A stretch of 64,000 nucleotides of DNA from RYN-230 sp963837515 (lineage in GTDB: Bacteria; Actinomycetota; Actinomycetes; Streptosporangiales; Streptosporangiaceae). Shown one piece after another: positions 8,975-16,252 of the stretch. Below the pieces are notes generated by a model that saw only the letters and a list, made by a program, of their open reading frames with translations, was not told where the DNA came from and did not search any database. Position numbers and translations under genes: made by a program. The stretch lies in NCBI GenBank assembly GCA_963837515.1, contig CAWINT010000002.1, positions 1,302,001 through 1,366,000 of the forward strand, written 5' to 3'. The number at the start of each line of letters is the position of its first letter. The stretch's first letter is position 1.

Positions 8975-9181
8975 AGCAGCCCACGCCGAAGGCGACGGGT
9001 CGTTGCCGTCAACGTCAAATTGACACAGGTCGCTGCGTCGGGATGATCTGACCAGAGGGCTACGCTGGCCGGATTTTGGCCGCACGAGGGCGCGCAGCGT
9101 CGGCTAGCGTTGCGCACAGGTGAGCAGCATTTCGGCAGGTCAAATGATGTTTGAGCCGGTGGCAGAGCGACCCGCAGATCT

Positions 9182-9226
9182 CTACGGATCAGAAGGCTGG
9201 GGGTTCGAGTCCCTCCGAGCGCGCCC
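9182..9226 (+). other. 3' half of a tRNA-Arg(ACG), att-site remnant
   Basis: From the anticodon loop CTACGGA onward the sequence reads as a tRNA-Arg 3' half: anticodon 3' stem TCAGA, variable AAGGCT, T-arm GGGGG-TTCGAGT-CCCTC, acceptor strand CGAGCGC and discriminator G, then CCC where CCA would be. The 5' half upstream (GATCT before the loop) does not pair, so it is not a tRNA gene. Such halves are left at the borders of elements inserted in tRNA genes. The rest of 8975-9326 holds nothing else I can support. Confidence 0.75.
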
Positions 9227-9326
9227 ATGAGTTACCAGGTCAGCGACCTGACGCCTCACCATCTGAACCTTCGTCAGTCTCATCTGGCCTGATTTTGGCC
9301 ATGCTCGCCTCGTCCGGACCTGGACC

Positions 9327-9492
9327 CTATGGGTGTGGCAGCCACATCTCTTGTAGCCCTGCGTATCGCGCCCTGAGCGACATGCCCTTGTCGTACACCG
9401 CCACCCCGCAGGTTGGACGCTTCCGTCTTCAGAGACTCTAAGTTCTGGACCAGATTGTCCAGATTCACGCCAGGGCGGGGAGTGATGAGCAT
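9327..9492 (-). pseudogene. Frameshifted C-terminal fragment of an unidentified protein
   Basis: From ATG 9492 the minus strand reads MLITPRPGVNLDNLVQNLE and ESLKTEASNLRGG; after this the protein-like reading moves to another frame, continuing AVYDKGMSLRARYAGLQEMW and ending LPHP at a stop at 9327. Both halves look like real protein and join into one short C-terminus only if one base is removed near 9410, so this is probably the tail of a degraded gene. I do not recognise the family. 9493-9789 is otherwise empty. Confidence 0.5.
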
Positions 9493-9789
9493 GGTTGCAC
9501 TCTGCCACCTCGTAGGGTGAAGTTGTGTGAATAACCACGAGGCGGGGCGGCACGGGCCGCCGTGCCCGATGGGTCGGTCGGACACGGACGCTCACGGTCA
9601 CTAGCGGAGCAGTCAAGATATTCGCTGACCTGCGGAAAGACTGGTAATGCTGAGCTGTCGCGCTCATTCCCAAGCTGATAGTGCGGCGAGCCGAGCCATG
9701 ATCGGAAGCAACTCGTATCGTTAGCTCATGGGCCGGACACTGTGGTGTCTGGTTCGTCGCGGTTATCGGCACAGCCCTGGGATGGGCCG

Positions 9790-10011
9790 TCAGGCCATCT
9801 TCCCTTCGGCTCGCCTGATCTGATCGCGCAGATCTACGGCATCCTCTCCTCGGACGACAAGCGGTGGGCTGGTGCGCGACCGACGGGCGTACACCAAGCC
9901 GCACACGCCGCGCCAGACATGCCACTGTGGGAACTCGGCCGCGTAGGGCCACCAGGCCGGGACGTCCTCATGTAAGGCGTCCGGCCAGACAGGCGGTTGT
10001 CTGTCGTCCAT
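9790..10011 (-). CDS. Small conserved-looking protein, divergent from GntR regulator
   Basis: 73 residues from ATG 10011, with GGAGG six bases upstream. Composition is rich in Trp and Pro in the first half (WPDALHEDVPAWWPYAAEF) and ends with LVYARRSRTSPPLVVRGEDA followed by a charged helix (DLRDQIRRAEGKMA). No known domain or membrane helix is visible. It is divergent from the GntR gene at 10138, and the perfect palindrome at 10066-10089 lies midway, so the two are probably regulated together. Function unknown. Confidence 0.6.
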   Translation of the reverse strand: MDDRQPPVWPDALHEDVPAWWPYAAEFPQWHVWRGVCGLVYARRSRTSPPLVVRGEDAVDLRDQIRRAEGKMA

Positions 10012-10065
10012 GGCAAACCTCCGGCGATCAAGTCAGAAATCGTCCGGCTCATGGGTGGCAAATAT

Positions 10066-10089
10066 TGCAGGAACCATATGGTTCCTGCA
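10066..10089. promoter_or_regulatory. Perfect 24-bp palindrome, likely operator of the divergent pair
   Basis: TGCAGGAACCAT is followed immediately by its exact reverse complement. It lies 54 bases before the start at 10011 (-) and 48 bases before the start at 10138 (+). A perfect, gap-free palindrome of this length midway between a DNA-binding regulator and a divergent gene is best explained as the regulator's binding site overlapping both promoters. Confidence 0.7.
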
Positions 10090-10137
10090 GGACTCCCTGG
10101 GATGAGGAAGGATACAAGGGGGACCTAATGTGATCAT

Positions 10138-10365
10138 GTGGAAATCGATCATGAGTCGTTAACGCCGCTGTACGTGCAGCTCGCGGCGCTGCTGCGCTCT
10201 CAGATCGAAGACGGAACGATCACTAAGCGGCTACCGAGCGTGAAGACGCTCAGTCAGGAGCATGGCGTCTCCCACATCACGGCAGAACGGGCGCTAACTT
10301 CGCTGAAGGATGCAGGGCTGATTACCCCTGTGATCGGCAAGGGCTATTACGTGGCCGGGACGTGA
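10138..10365 (+). CDS. Small GntR-family winged-helix regulator
   Basis: 75 residues that consist of a GntR DNA-binding domain and nothing else: PLYVQLAALLRSQIEDGTI (first helices), LPSVKTLSQEHGVSHITAER (helix-turn-helix), wing AGLITPVIGKGYYVAGT. There is no ligand-binding domain, as in KorSA-like and other stand-alone GntR proteins of actinomycete integrative elements. GTG 10138 is the first start in frame; GGGGGA lies about 15 bases upstream, a poor spacing, so the start may be off. Likely represses itself and the 9790-10011 gene through the palindrome. Confidence 0.8.
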   Translation: MEIDHESLTPLYVQLAALLRSQIEDGTITKRLPSVKTLSQEHGVSHITAERALTSLKDAGLITPVIGKGYYVAGT

Positions 10366-10431
10366 ACCCTGACCTGGCACATTAGTCAAGCCCCTACTCG
10401 GCGTCAGCCGTCCGAGACAGCTTGAGTCTCC

Positions 10432-10475
10432 AACCCAGAGGGTTGGTCTGAAAGTGGACTAGTCAGGTCTATACT
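10432..10475 (+). promoter_or_regulatory. Candidate promoter/operator of the toxin-antitoxin operon
   Basis: CCAACCC and GGGTTGG form a short hairpin around 10432-10448, GACTAGTC is an 8-bp palindrome at 10458-10465, and TATACT at 10470-10475 is a good -10 element only seven bases before the antitoxin ATG. This places the transcript start at or next to the ATG (leaderless mRNA). Antitoxins of this family usually repress their own promoter through such palindromes. Confidence 0.45.
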
Positions 10476-10482
10476 TCTAACT

Positions 10483-10782
10483 ATGACGATTGCCTCGACG
10501 CCCATGCCGCTGTCTGAAGCCAAGGCCCGCCTGTCTGAGCTGGCCAGGCGGGTACGCCAGCAACATGAGCGGATCACCTTGACCCGTAACGGCGAACCTG
10601 AGGCTGTCTTGCTGTCGGTGGACGACCTTGAGGGCCTTGAGATGACCCTGGAAATCCTCGGGGACACCGACGCTGTGGCGCGCATCTCGGAGAGCCTGGC
10701 CGCTCTGGAGCGGGGTGAGCCTGGCGCGGACATGGCCAGCGTCCGCCAGGACTTGGCCCGGCGCCGCGTTACTGGCGCGTGA
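10483..10782 (+). CDS. Phd/YefM-family antitoxin
   Basis: 99 residues. The N-terminal PMPLSEAKARLSELARRV is the Phd/YefM DNA-binding beta-alpha unit, followed by ERITLTRNGEPEAVLLSVDD, the family hallmark. The C-terminal helices (LGDTDAVARISESLAALERG onward) are the toxin-neutralising part. The gene precedes the RelE-type toxin, overlapping by four bases (GTGA). Binding its own promoter as a toxin-modulated repressor is the family norm. Confidence 0.92.
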   Translation: MTIASTPMPLSEAKARLSELARRVRQQHERITLTRNGEPEAVLLSVDDLEGLEMTLEILGDTDAVARISESLAALERGEPGADMASVRQDLARRRVTGA

Positions 10783-11072
10783 CGAGCGAACCCGCGCAGC
10801 GGTACGAGATCCGGTTCCAGCCTGCCGCCCGGCGGGCGATTGCCCAGCGGCTTCCGGAAGCCGTTGCCGCCGCCGTGCTGGAGTTCTGCGATGCCGCGCT
10901 AGCGGTCAACCCGCATCGGGTCGGCAAGCCGCTGTTCGGGCCGCTTGCTGGCTGTCACGGCGCCCGGCGCGGTACCTATCGCATCGTCTACCGGATCGAC
11001 GACAACAGTCGCGTCGTTCACGTCCTCGATATCGACCACCGCTCGGAGATCTACCACCGGCCGCAGCAGTGA
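10779..11072 (+). CDS. RelE/ParE-superfamily toxin
   Basis: 97 residues from GTG 10779, which overlaps the antitoxin stop. The fold signature is clear: YEIRFQPAARRAIAQRLPEA, then NPHRVGKPLFGPLAGCHGAR, and RGTYRIVYRIDDNSRVVHVL, closing with DIDHRSEIYH. The basic residues and the terminal Tyr/His match RelE-like mRNA interferases, which cleave mRNA in the ribosome. The pair probably stabilises the island. Confidence 0.92.
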   Translation: MTSEPAQRYEIRFQPAARRAIAQRLPEAVAAAVLEFCDAALAVNPHRVGKPLFGPLAGCHGARRGTYRIVYRIDDNSRVVHVLDIDHRSEIYHRPQQ

Positions 11073-11123
11073 TCGGCGAGACGCGTTGCATGCCTGCGAT
11101 ACGGTCAGCGTCAGGCTTGATTA

Positions 11124-11143
11124 TGCCAAATACGTGCCCAAAT
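11124..11143 (+). repeat. Integrase arm-type site, right
   Basis: TGCCAAATACGTGCCCAAAT matches 18 of 20 positions of 5976-5995 in the same orientation and lies 74 bases inside the right att copy. See the left arm site. Confidence 0.55.
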
Positions 11144-11216
11144 GGGCGCAACCATGATCGCGTCAGTTCGTGTCTGCCCAGATCAGATGCCCTGACGTCA
11201 GTTGCTGGCGGGCTGA

Positions 11217-11260
11217 ACTCATAATCCGCCGGTCGTGGGTTCGAGCCCCATCCGCCCTAC
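11217..11260 (+). repeat. attR: tRNA 3' half, copy 2, still followed by CA of a CCA end
   Basis: Begins in the anticodon loop region and runs to the acceptor end: CCGCCCT (11252-11258), A (11259), then CCA (11260-11262). Thus this copy carries an encoded CCA that the working tRNA at 5783 lacks. There is no 5' half before it, so it is not a gene. It marks the right border of the island. Confidence 0.85.
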
Positions 11261-11312
11261 CAGCCAAGAATCCCCGCCGGGCGGCCGGTGCCGGCAGGAA
11301 CCGGGGGCAGCC

Positions 11313-12233
11313 ATGACCGCCCTGCTGGCCATCGTCACGGTGACCGCCTGGGGCAGCTGGATTCCGCTGGCCCAGCTCAGGCCGGGCGTGCCGCAGCGCT
11401 CCCGGACCGCCTACGCGACCGTCGGCAACCTCCTGGTCGCGGCGGCCGCGCTGCTGGCCGGCGGTGCCCAGCTGGACTTCGGCTGGCGGCAGTTCTGGCT
11501 GCCGCTGGCGGGCGGCCTGGTGTGGACGGCGGGCGGCTACTCCGCCTTCCGGGCCTCGGAGACGATCGGTCTCGCCCGGGCGGCCGGAACCTGGACCCCG
11601 CTCAACATCTTCATCGCGTTCGGCTGGGGGGCCCTGTTGTTCGGCGAGCTGGCCCACTGGTCCGCCGCCCGGTTCACGGTCCTGGGCGCTGCGCTTCTGG
11701 CGGTGCTGGCCGGGGTGGCGCTGATCGTCACCGCTGAGGACCGGCCGCGCGTGGCGGCGTCCCCGCCGGCCGCCGTGACGGCCGGGCCGGAACCGGCGGC
11801 CGGCACCGCGCACGGTGGCCTGCTGTGGGCGGTCGCGGCCGGGATCTTGTGGGGGAGCTACTTCGTGCCGGCGCAATGGGCCGCGGTGCCCGCCCAGGTG
11901 AGCGATTTCCCGCTGGCCCTGGGGATCTTCGGCGCCGGGCTGGGCCTGGCCCTGGCGGCCGGCGAGCCCGTCCGGCTCGGGGTACGGGGCACGACCGTAC
12001 AGGTGGGGGCGGGCATGCTGTTCGGCATCGGCAACCTGGCCCTGCTGGGCCTGGTCGCGCGGGTGGGCACCGGCACCGGCTTTACCATCGGGCAGCTCAG
12101 CCTGCTGGTCAACGCCAGCATCGGCGTCTGGGTCTTCCACACGCCGAAGCCCGGCACGCGTCAGGCGCGGAAGGTACTGGCCGGCATCCTGATCGCCGGG
12201 GTCGGTGGCTGCGTCATCGGTGCGCTGCGCTAA
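11313..12233 (+). CDS. GRP-family (RhaT/DMT-like) sugar uptake permease
   Basis: 306-residue integral membrane protein with about ten hydrophobic helices in two five-helix halves, separated by an Ala/Pro-rich loop near residues 145-165. The first helix TALLAIVTVTAWGSWIPLAQ with its GSWxP motif and the second-half counterpart GILWGSYFVPAQW are the hallmark of the glucose/ribose porter and RhaT branch of the drug/metabolite transporter superfamily. Substrate cannot be read; sugar uptake is the family role. ATG 11313 is preferred over an upstream in-frame start at 11235 that would lie inside attR. Confidence 0.8.
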   Translation: MTALLAIVTVTAWGSWIPLAQLRPGVPQRSRTAYATVGNLLVAAAALLAGGAQLDFGWRQFWLPLAGGLVWTAGGYSAFRASETIGLARAAGTWTPLNIFIAFGWGALLFGELAHWSAARFTVLGAALLAVLAGVALIVTAEDRPRVAASPPAAVTAGPEPAAGTAHGGLLWAVAAGILWGSYFVPAQWAAVPAQVSDFPLALGIFGAGLGLALAAGEPVRLGVRGTTVQVGAGMLFGIGNLALLGLVARVGTGTGFTIGQLSLLVNASIGVWVFHTPKPGTRQARKVLAGILIAGVGGCVIGALR

Positions 12234-12386
12234 CACCCGCGCCGGGACGGCGCGCGGGCGGACCGCGCCGGGACGGCCGGTGGCGCACACCACTGAAGAA
12301 TGATCTGCACGCTCCCGGTTAGATGAGTGCGCGACACCGATTGGGATGTGCCGAGGTGGGACTTCCAGAGAGCGGAGCACCGTCAC

Positions 12387-13754
12387 GTGCCACGCAAGGT
12401 CCTGATCAGCTGCGCTGCCGCCGTCCTGGTGGCCAGCGCCGGCGCCAGCGCCTGCAGCAGGCCGGCGCCGCAGCCCAGCGCCCAGTCCGCGGTTTCCAGC
12501 CCGTCGGCAGCGGCGGCGGCCCAGCCCGCCGCCGCGGGCGGGGCCGCCGCCACCCACCACTCGGCCGGCCGCGCCGCGTCGCTGCGCGAGCTGACTGAGC
12601 CGCAGGCCGGGATGGGGCCGGTCTACCGGCTCATCGCCGGGGCGCGTTCCTCGATCGACCTGACCATGTACGAGCTGGCCGACCACACGGCCGAAGCGGA
12701 CCTGGCCGCGGCCGCGGCCCGCGGGGCCGACGTCCGGGTGATCCTCGACCGGCACCTGGAACACGACCACAACACCGCCGCCTACGAGTACCTGGCCGCG
12801 CGCCGCGTCCACGTCCGGTGGGCCCCGGCCAGCACGACCTACCACCAGAAGACCCTCACCGTGGACGGCGCCACCTCGGTCATCATGACCTTCAACCTCG
12901 TCGCCAGGGACTACCCCAGCACCCGGGATTTCGGAGTCATCGACACCAACCGCGCCGACGTCGCGGCCATCGCCGCCACCTTCAACGCCGATTTCACCGG
13001 CCGGGGCATCCGCCCGCCGGACGGCACCGACCTGGTGTGGTCACCCACCAACGCGCAGACGTCCGTGCTGTCCGTCATCGACGCGGCGGCGCACACTGTC
13101 GCCGTGGAAGACGAGGAGATGGGCGACCCGGCCGTCACCAGCGCCCTGGCCGGCGCCGCCCGGCGCGGCGTGCGCGTCACCGTCATCATGACCCGCAACT
13201 CCGAGTGGGACCAGGCGTTCGCCACGCTGGCCCGCGCGGGGGCGCGCATCCGGCTGTACGCCGACGACAGCGCCACCCGCTACATCCACGCCAAGGCGAT
13301 CGTCGCCGATGCGGGCCGGGCCGGCCAGCGGGTCCTGACCGGCTCGCAGAACTTCTCCGCCGCCAGCCTCGGCCACAACCGGGAACTGGGCATCCTCACC
13401 CGCGACCCGGCCGTCGTCCGGCCCATCGCCGCGACGCTCGCCGCCGACTCCGCTCAGGGGACGCCCTACTCCGCGGCCGGCGGGCCCGCGCCGTCGAGCG
13501 CGCCGTCCGGCGGGCCTGCCGCCCGGGGCCGGTGCACCGCCACGGCTCGCGTCTACGACGCCGGGAAACACGAGAACGACGTCTACGTGCATTCCAACCA
13601 GCCTGGCCAGGACGCGACCGCCACCGCCGACGGCTACTCCCACACCCGCCGGACCAACGGGTCCGGCTACGCCGTGATCTACCTCAACGGCCCCGCCGCT
13701 GGCGCGAAGATCACCGTCAGGGTCGGCGGGGCGACCTGCACCACCCGGGACTGA
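12387..13754 (+). CDS. Phospholipase-D-like secreted lipoprotein
   Basis: 455 residues with a lipoprotein-type signal (KVLISCAAAVLVASAGASAC, lipid-acceptor Cys at residue 23). Two HKD motifs are complete: HQKTLTVD and HAKAIVAD, the two halves of the phospholipase D active site, with the typical NRADV/SQNFS surroundings. A separate C-terminal beta domain of about 85 residues with a Cys pair (RCTAT... ATCTT) follows an Ala/Pro/Gly linker. The GTG at 12387 has GGAG nine bases upstream and puts the signal peptide at the start; GTG 12327 would add 20 non-signal residues. Substrate may be phospholipid or a phosphodiester such as nucleic acid. Confidence 0.87.
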   Translation: MPRKVLISCAAAVLVASAGASACSRPAPQPSAQSAVSSPSAAAAAQPAAAGGAAATHHSAGRAASLRELTEPQAGMGPVYRLIAGARSSIDLTMYELADHTAEADLAAAAARGADVRVILDRHLEHDHNTAAYEYLAARRVHVRWAPASTTYHQKTLTVDGATSVIMTFNLVARDYPSTRDFGVIDTNRADVAAIAATFNADFTGRGIRPPDGTDLVWSPTNAQTSVLSVIDAAAHTVAVEDEEMGDPAVTSALAGAARRGVRVTVIMTRNSEWDQAFATLARAGARIRLYADDSATRYIHAKAIVADAGRAGQRVLTGSQNFSAASLGHNRELGILTRDPAVVRPIAATLAADSAQGTPYSAAGGPAPSSAPSGGPAARGRCTATARVYDAGKHENDVYVHSNQPGQDATATADGYSHTRRTNGSGYAVIYLNGPAAGAKITVRVGGATCTTRD

Positions 13755-13757
13755 CGC

Positions 13758-13773
13758 CCGGCGGCTTCGCCGG
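13758..13773. terminator. Short GC hairpin between convergent genes
   Basis: CCGGCG and CGCCGG flank a GCTT loop directly after the phospholipase gene and before the end of the convergent DUF457 gene. No T-run follows. A weak bidirectional terminator is possible. Confidence 0.3.
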
Positions 13774-13807
13774 CGGCCTGCCCTGCCTGCCTGCCCGGCT
13801 GCCCGGC

Positions 13808-14509
13808 CTAACCGGCCAGTTGGTGCCACTGGGCGGTGACGAAGGCCGGGTCGGCGGCCCAGCTCGCGAGGGCCAGCAGCGTGGCCATCAGCAGCGGGTC
13901 CACGATGAGCAGTTCCGGGCTCGTCCCGGTGGTGAACGCCAGCGGCTCGGGCAGCAGATGGTACCGCTGCCGGGAGACCGGGAACGTGAGCATGCAGCCG
14001 GAGTCGGTGAGCAGGTCCCCGAGGATGTGCGCGCCGCAGCCGAGGAACACGGCCAGCGGGACGAGCCGCAGCCCGTAGCCGTACCACACCTCCCAGGACG
14101 CGACGCCGATCCCGAGCAGGTCGGCGGCGTGCCCGCGCACCAGGCGCAGCGCCTCCAGGCCGGCCGACACGCTCAGCGTCATGAGCAGCGCGAGCCCGGC
14201 CTTGCCGCCCCAGCTGCCGAGGAAGTGGCAGGACGCCCAGGCCAGCGCCGTGAAGGCGGCGATGCCGAGGAACGAGTGGGTGGCGTGCCGGTGACCGCCG
14301 GTGAGCCGGCCGACGATCCAGGCCACCGCCTCGGACAGGAAGCCCAGGGAGCGCGCCGGCGAGGAGCCGCACTTATCCAGGTCAGGCAGCAGCGCCATGC
14401 CCGCGGTGAGGCCGGCCAGCGCCCCCGTCTGCGGCACCGGCAGGTGCAGGAACAGGCCCGCGCCCAGCCCGGTCACCGCCCCGGACAGCGCGTGCGAATG
14501 GCCGAGCAT
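13808..14509 (-). CDS. DUF457 (YdjM-like) membrane-bound metal-dependent hydrolase
   Basis: 233 residues. Opens with MLGHSHALSGAVTGLGAG, followed by MALLPDLDKCGS, GHRHATHSFLG and GAHILGDLLTDSG; the spaced His/Asp residues are the metal-binding pattern of DUF457 inner-membrane hydrolases, and four to five hydrophobic helices separate them. Substrate is unknown in the family. Length is normal. It is convergent with the phospholipase gene and stands alone. Confidence 0.85.
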   Translation of the reverse strand: MLGHSHALSGAVTGLGAGLFLHLPVPQTGALAGLTAGMALLPDLDKCGSSPARSLGFLSEAVAWIVGRLTGGHRHATHSFLGIAAFTALAWASCHFLGSWGGKAGLALLMTLSVSAGLEALRLVRGHAADLLGIGVASWEVWYGYGLRLVPLAVFLGCGAHILGDLLTDSGCMLTFPVSRQRYHLLPEPLAFTTGTSPELLIVDPLLMATLLALASWAADPAFVTAQWHQLAG

Positions 14510-14880
14510 CAGCCCCGCCGCCCGGCCCGCCCGCCGGCCCCGCTCATCGCCTCACCCGCCTCCCGCCCGGGCAGATGGTAACCAGGCCGCACGAACCGCT
14601 CCAGGAGGCGCGCTGGTCCGTGGCGAAGGCCGCCGGCCTGCGCGGGCCGGCCTGCCCGAGACCCGATCTCCCAACGGCTGCACCGGCCGGCTGCCTTATC
14701 CTCGCTGCGCCCGGGCCGGAACGCTGGGCCAGCCGGCTCACCGGTGCGCGCAACGTCCGGGAGGTCACGCTGTTCCCTCGTGACGTGCACCGTCTCGTGC
14801 CGTGACCGGGCACGGCCCAGTTCCCCGGCGGCGGATGCGGCGGCGGCCCGCGGGTAGTGCGCCACCATGAGGGAGCGGAC
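14510..14880. other. Intergenic stretch without a supported gene
   Basis: About 370 bases between two divergent genes. All open frames here are GC-driven and none has a ribosome site with a protein-like product. It must hold the promoters of the DUF457 gene and of the phosphatase gene, but no clear -35/-10 pair stands out. Confidence 0.5.
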
Positions 14881-16164
14881 GTGACGCGGCAGGACGAGCG
14901 CGCGGTGGACCTCGTGGCCGGGCAGATCCTGGCCCGGCTGATCGAGCAGTCGCACCTGCTCCAGCCGGACGCCGTGGGCGAAGCGCTGGCCGCCGTGGCC
15001 CGGCCGCACGGAGTCCTCCGGGCCCAGGTGTACCTGGCCGACCTGCAGCAGCGCGTACTGAGCGTGCTGCCGGGGCCGGACGGCCCGGGCGCGGCCGCCT
15101 CGCCGCTGTCGATCGACTCCACCCTGGCCGGCTGGGCCTACCGGCGGACGCGGATGGAACGGGGCGCGGCGGGTGACGGCCGGGACGGGCACCAGCTGTG
15201 GGTACCGCTGGTGGACGGCACCGAGCGGCTCGGTGTGCTGGAACTGTGGGTCCGCCGCGCCGACGACGCCACGCTGGCGCTTGGCCGGCTGCTGGCCTCA
15301 CTGGCCGGGCAGGTCCTCGGCGCCAAGCGCAGCTACAGCGACATGTACCCGCGTCTCGAGCGGCAGCGCGCGATGTCCCTGCAAGCGGAGCTCGTCTGGG
15401 GATTCCTGCCCCCGCGGACCTTCGCCACGGACCGGGTGCTGGTATCGGCGGCGCTGGAACCGGCCTATGAGGTGGGCGGAGACGCGTTCGACTACGCCCT
15501 GGCCGGTGACCGGCTGCACGTGTCCATCTTCGACTCGGTCGGCCATGACCTGGCCGCCGGGCTGCTGGCCAGCGTCGGCATGGCGTCCTGCCGGAGCACC
15601 CGGCGGGCAGCGGGCACCCTGCCGGACATCGCGGTCCGCGCCGACCAGGCCATCGCCCGGGAGTTCGGCGCCGAGCGCTACGTGACCGCGCTGCTGTGCG
15701 ACCTGTCGGTCACGACCGGGGAGCTGCGCTGGATCCCATGCGGACACCCGCCCCCGCTGCTGATCCGTGGCAACAAGGTGGTCAAGGAGCTGGAACACAC
15801 GCCGTATCCACCGCTCGGCCTGGCTGACCTGCCGCGCCGGCGCCCCGCTCCAGGCCACCCCGTCGAGCCGTGGGGGAGCCGGTCCCCCCCGGTCTACACC
15901 GAGCAACTGGAAGCCGGGGACCGGGTGCTGCTCTACACGGACGGGGTGACCGACGGGCGGGACGCGCACGGCACCCGGTTCGGGGTGGACCGGCTGGCCG
16001 ACTTCATCATCCGGAACAGCAGCGAGGGCATGTCCGCGCCGGAGACGCTGCGCCGGCTGAACCGGGTGATCACCGACTACCAGACCGGGCGGCTGTCCGA
16101 CGACGCGACCATCGTGCTGGTGGAGTGGATGCCCGCCAGCCCACGGGACAAGCTCGTCCCCTGA
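14881..16164 (+). CDS. GAF-SpoIIE (PP2C-type) serine phosphatase
   Basis: 427 residues. A divergent GAF-like sensor fills about residues 15-165; the SpoIIE/RsbU-type PP2C domain follows: EPAYEVGGDAFDYALAGDRL (metal-binding Asp), DSVGHDLAAGLLASVGMASC, GELRWIPCGHPPPLLIRG, DRVLLYTDGVTDGRD and the end GRLSDDATIVLVEW. The metal-ligand Asp residues are present. Family members dephosphorylate anti-sigma antagonists. GTG 14881 is used because GGGAG precedes it by five bases; ATG 14857 is upstream in frame. No anti-sigma or antagonist gene lies nearby. Confidence 0.88.
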   Translation: MTRQDERAVDLVAGQILARLIEQSHLLQPDAVGEALAAVARPHGVLRAQVYLADLQQRVLSVLPGPDGPGAAASPLSIDSTLAGWAYRRTRMERGAAGDGRDGHQLWVPLVDGTERLGVLELWVRRADDATLALGRLLASLAGQVLGAKRSYSDMYPRLERQRAMSLQAELVWGFLPPRTFATDRVLVSAALEPAYEVGGDAFDYALAGDRLHVSIFDSVGHDLAAGLLASVGMASCRSTRRAAGTLPDIAVRADQAIAREFGAERYVTALLCDLSVTTGELRWIPCGHPPPLLIRGNKVVKELEHTPYPPLGLADLPRRRPAPGHPVEPWGSRSPPVYTEQLEAGDRVLLYTDGVTDGRDAHGTRFGVDRLADFIIRNSSEGMSAPETLRRLNRVITDYQTGRLSDDATIVLVEWMPASPRDKLVP

Positions 16165-16252
16165 CCGCCCGCCGGGGGTTGCGCCGCCGATCCCGGGTAG
16201 GGGTCCGGGGGTACCGACCGGCCAGACAAATCCGGGGATACCGGGAGGACAG

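Larger units (their letters stand above)
5814..11260. mobile_element. Genomic island (decayed actinomycete integrative element) in a tRNA gene
   Basis: The element is bounded by a 44-bp direct repeat of the tRNA 3' half (5814-5857 and 11217-11260; 41 of 44 identical, including a perfect 21-bp core 5827-5847 / 11230-11250). Next to the tRNA, reading toward it, lie a tyrosine integrase pseudogene and an excisionase, the arrangement typical of AICEs. Cargo that can still be read: a low-G+C membrane protein, a frameshifted fragment, a small divergent protein/GntR pair and a toxin-antitoxin operon. No replication, transfer or FtsK-like gene is present, so it cannot be self-transmissible as it stands. 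Confidence 0.85.

Noticed and set aside
9136..9226. A complete tRNA gene
   Set aside because: Only the 3' half from the anticodon loop matches tRNA-Arg; the 5' half cannot form D-arm, anticodon stem or acceptor pairing.
9182..9952. 256-codon minus-strand frame
   Set aside because: Runs through the tRNA-Arg fragment and the GntR-linked small gene's region; product is patchwork without protein-like segments.
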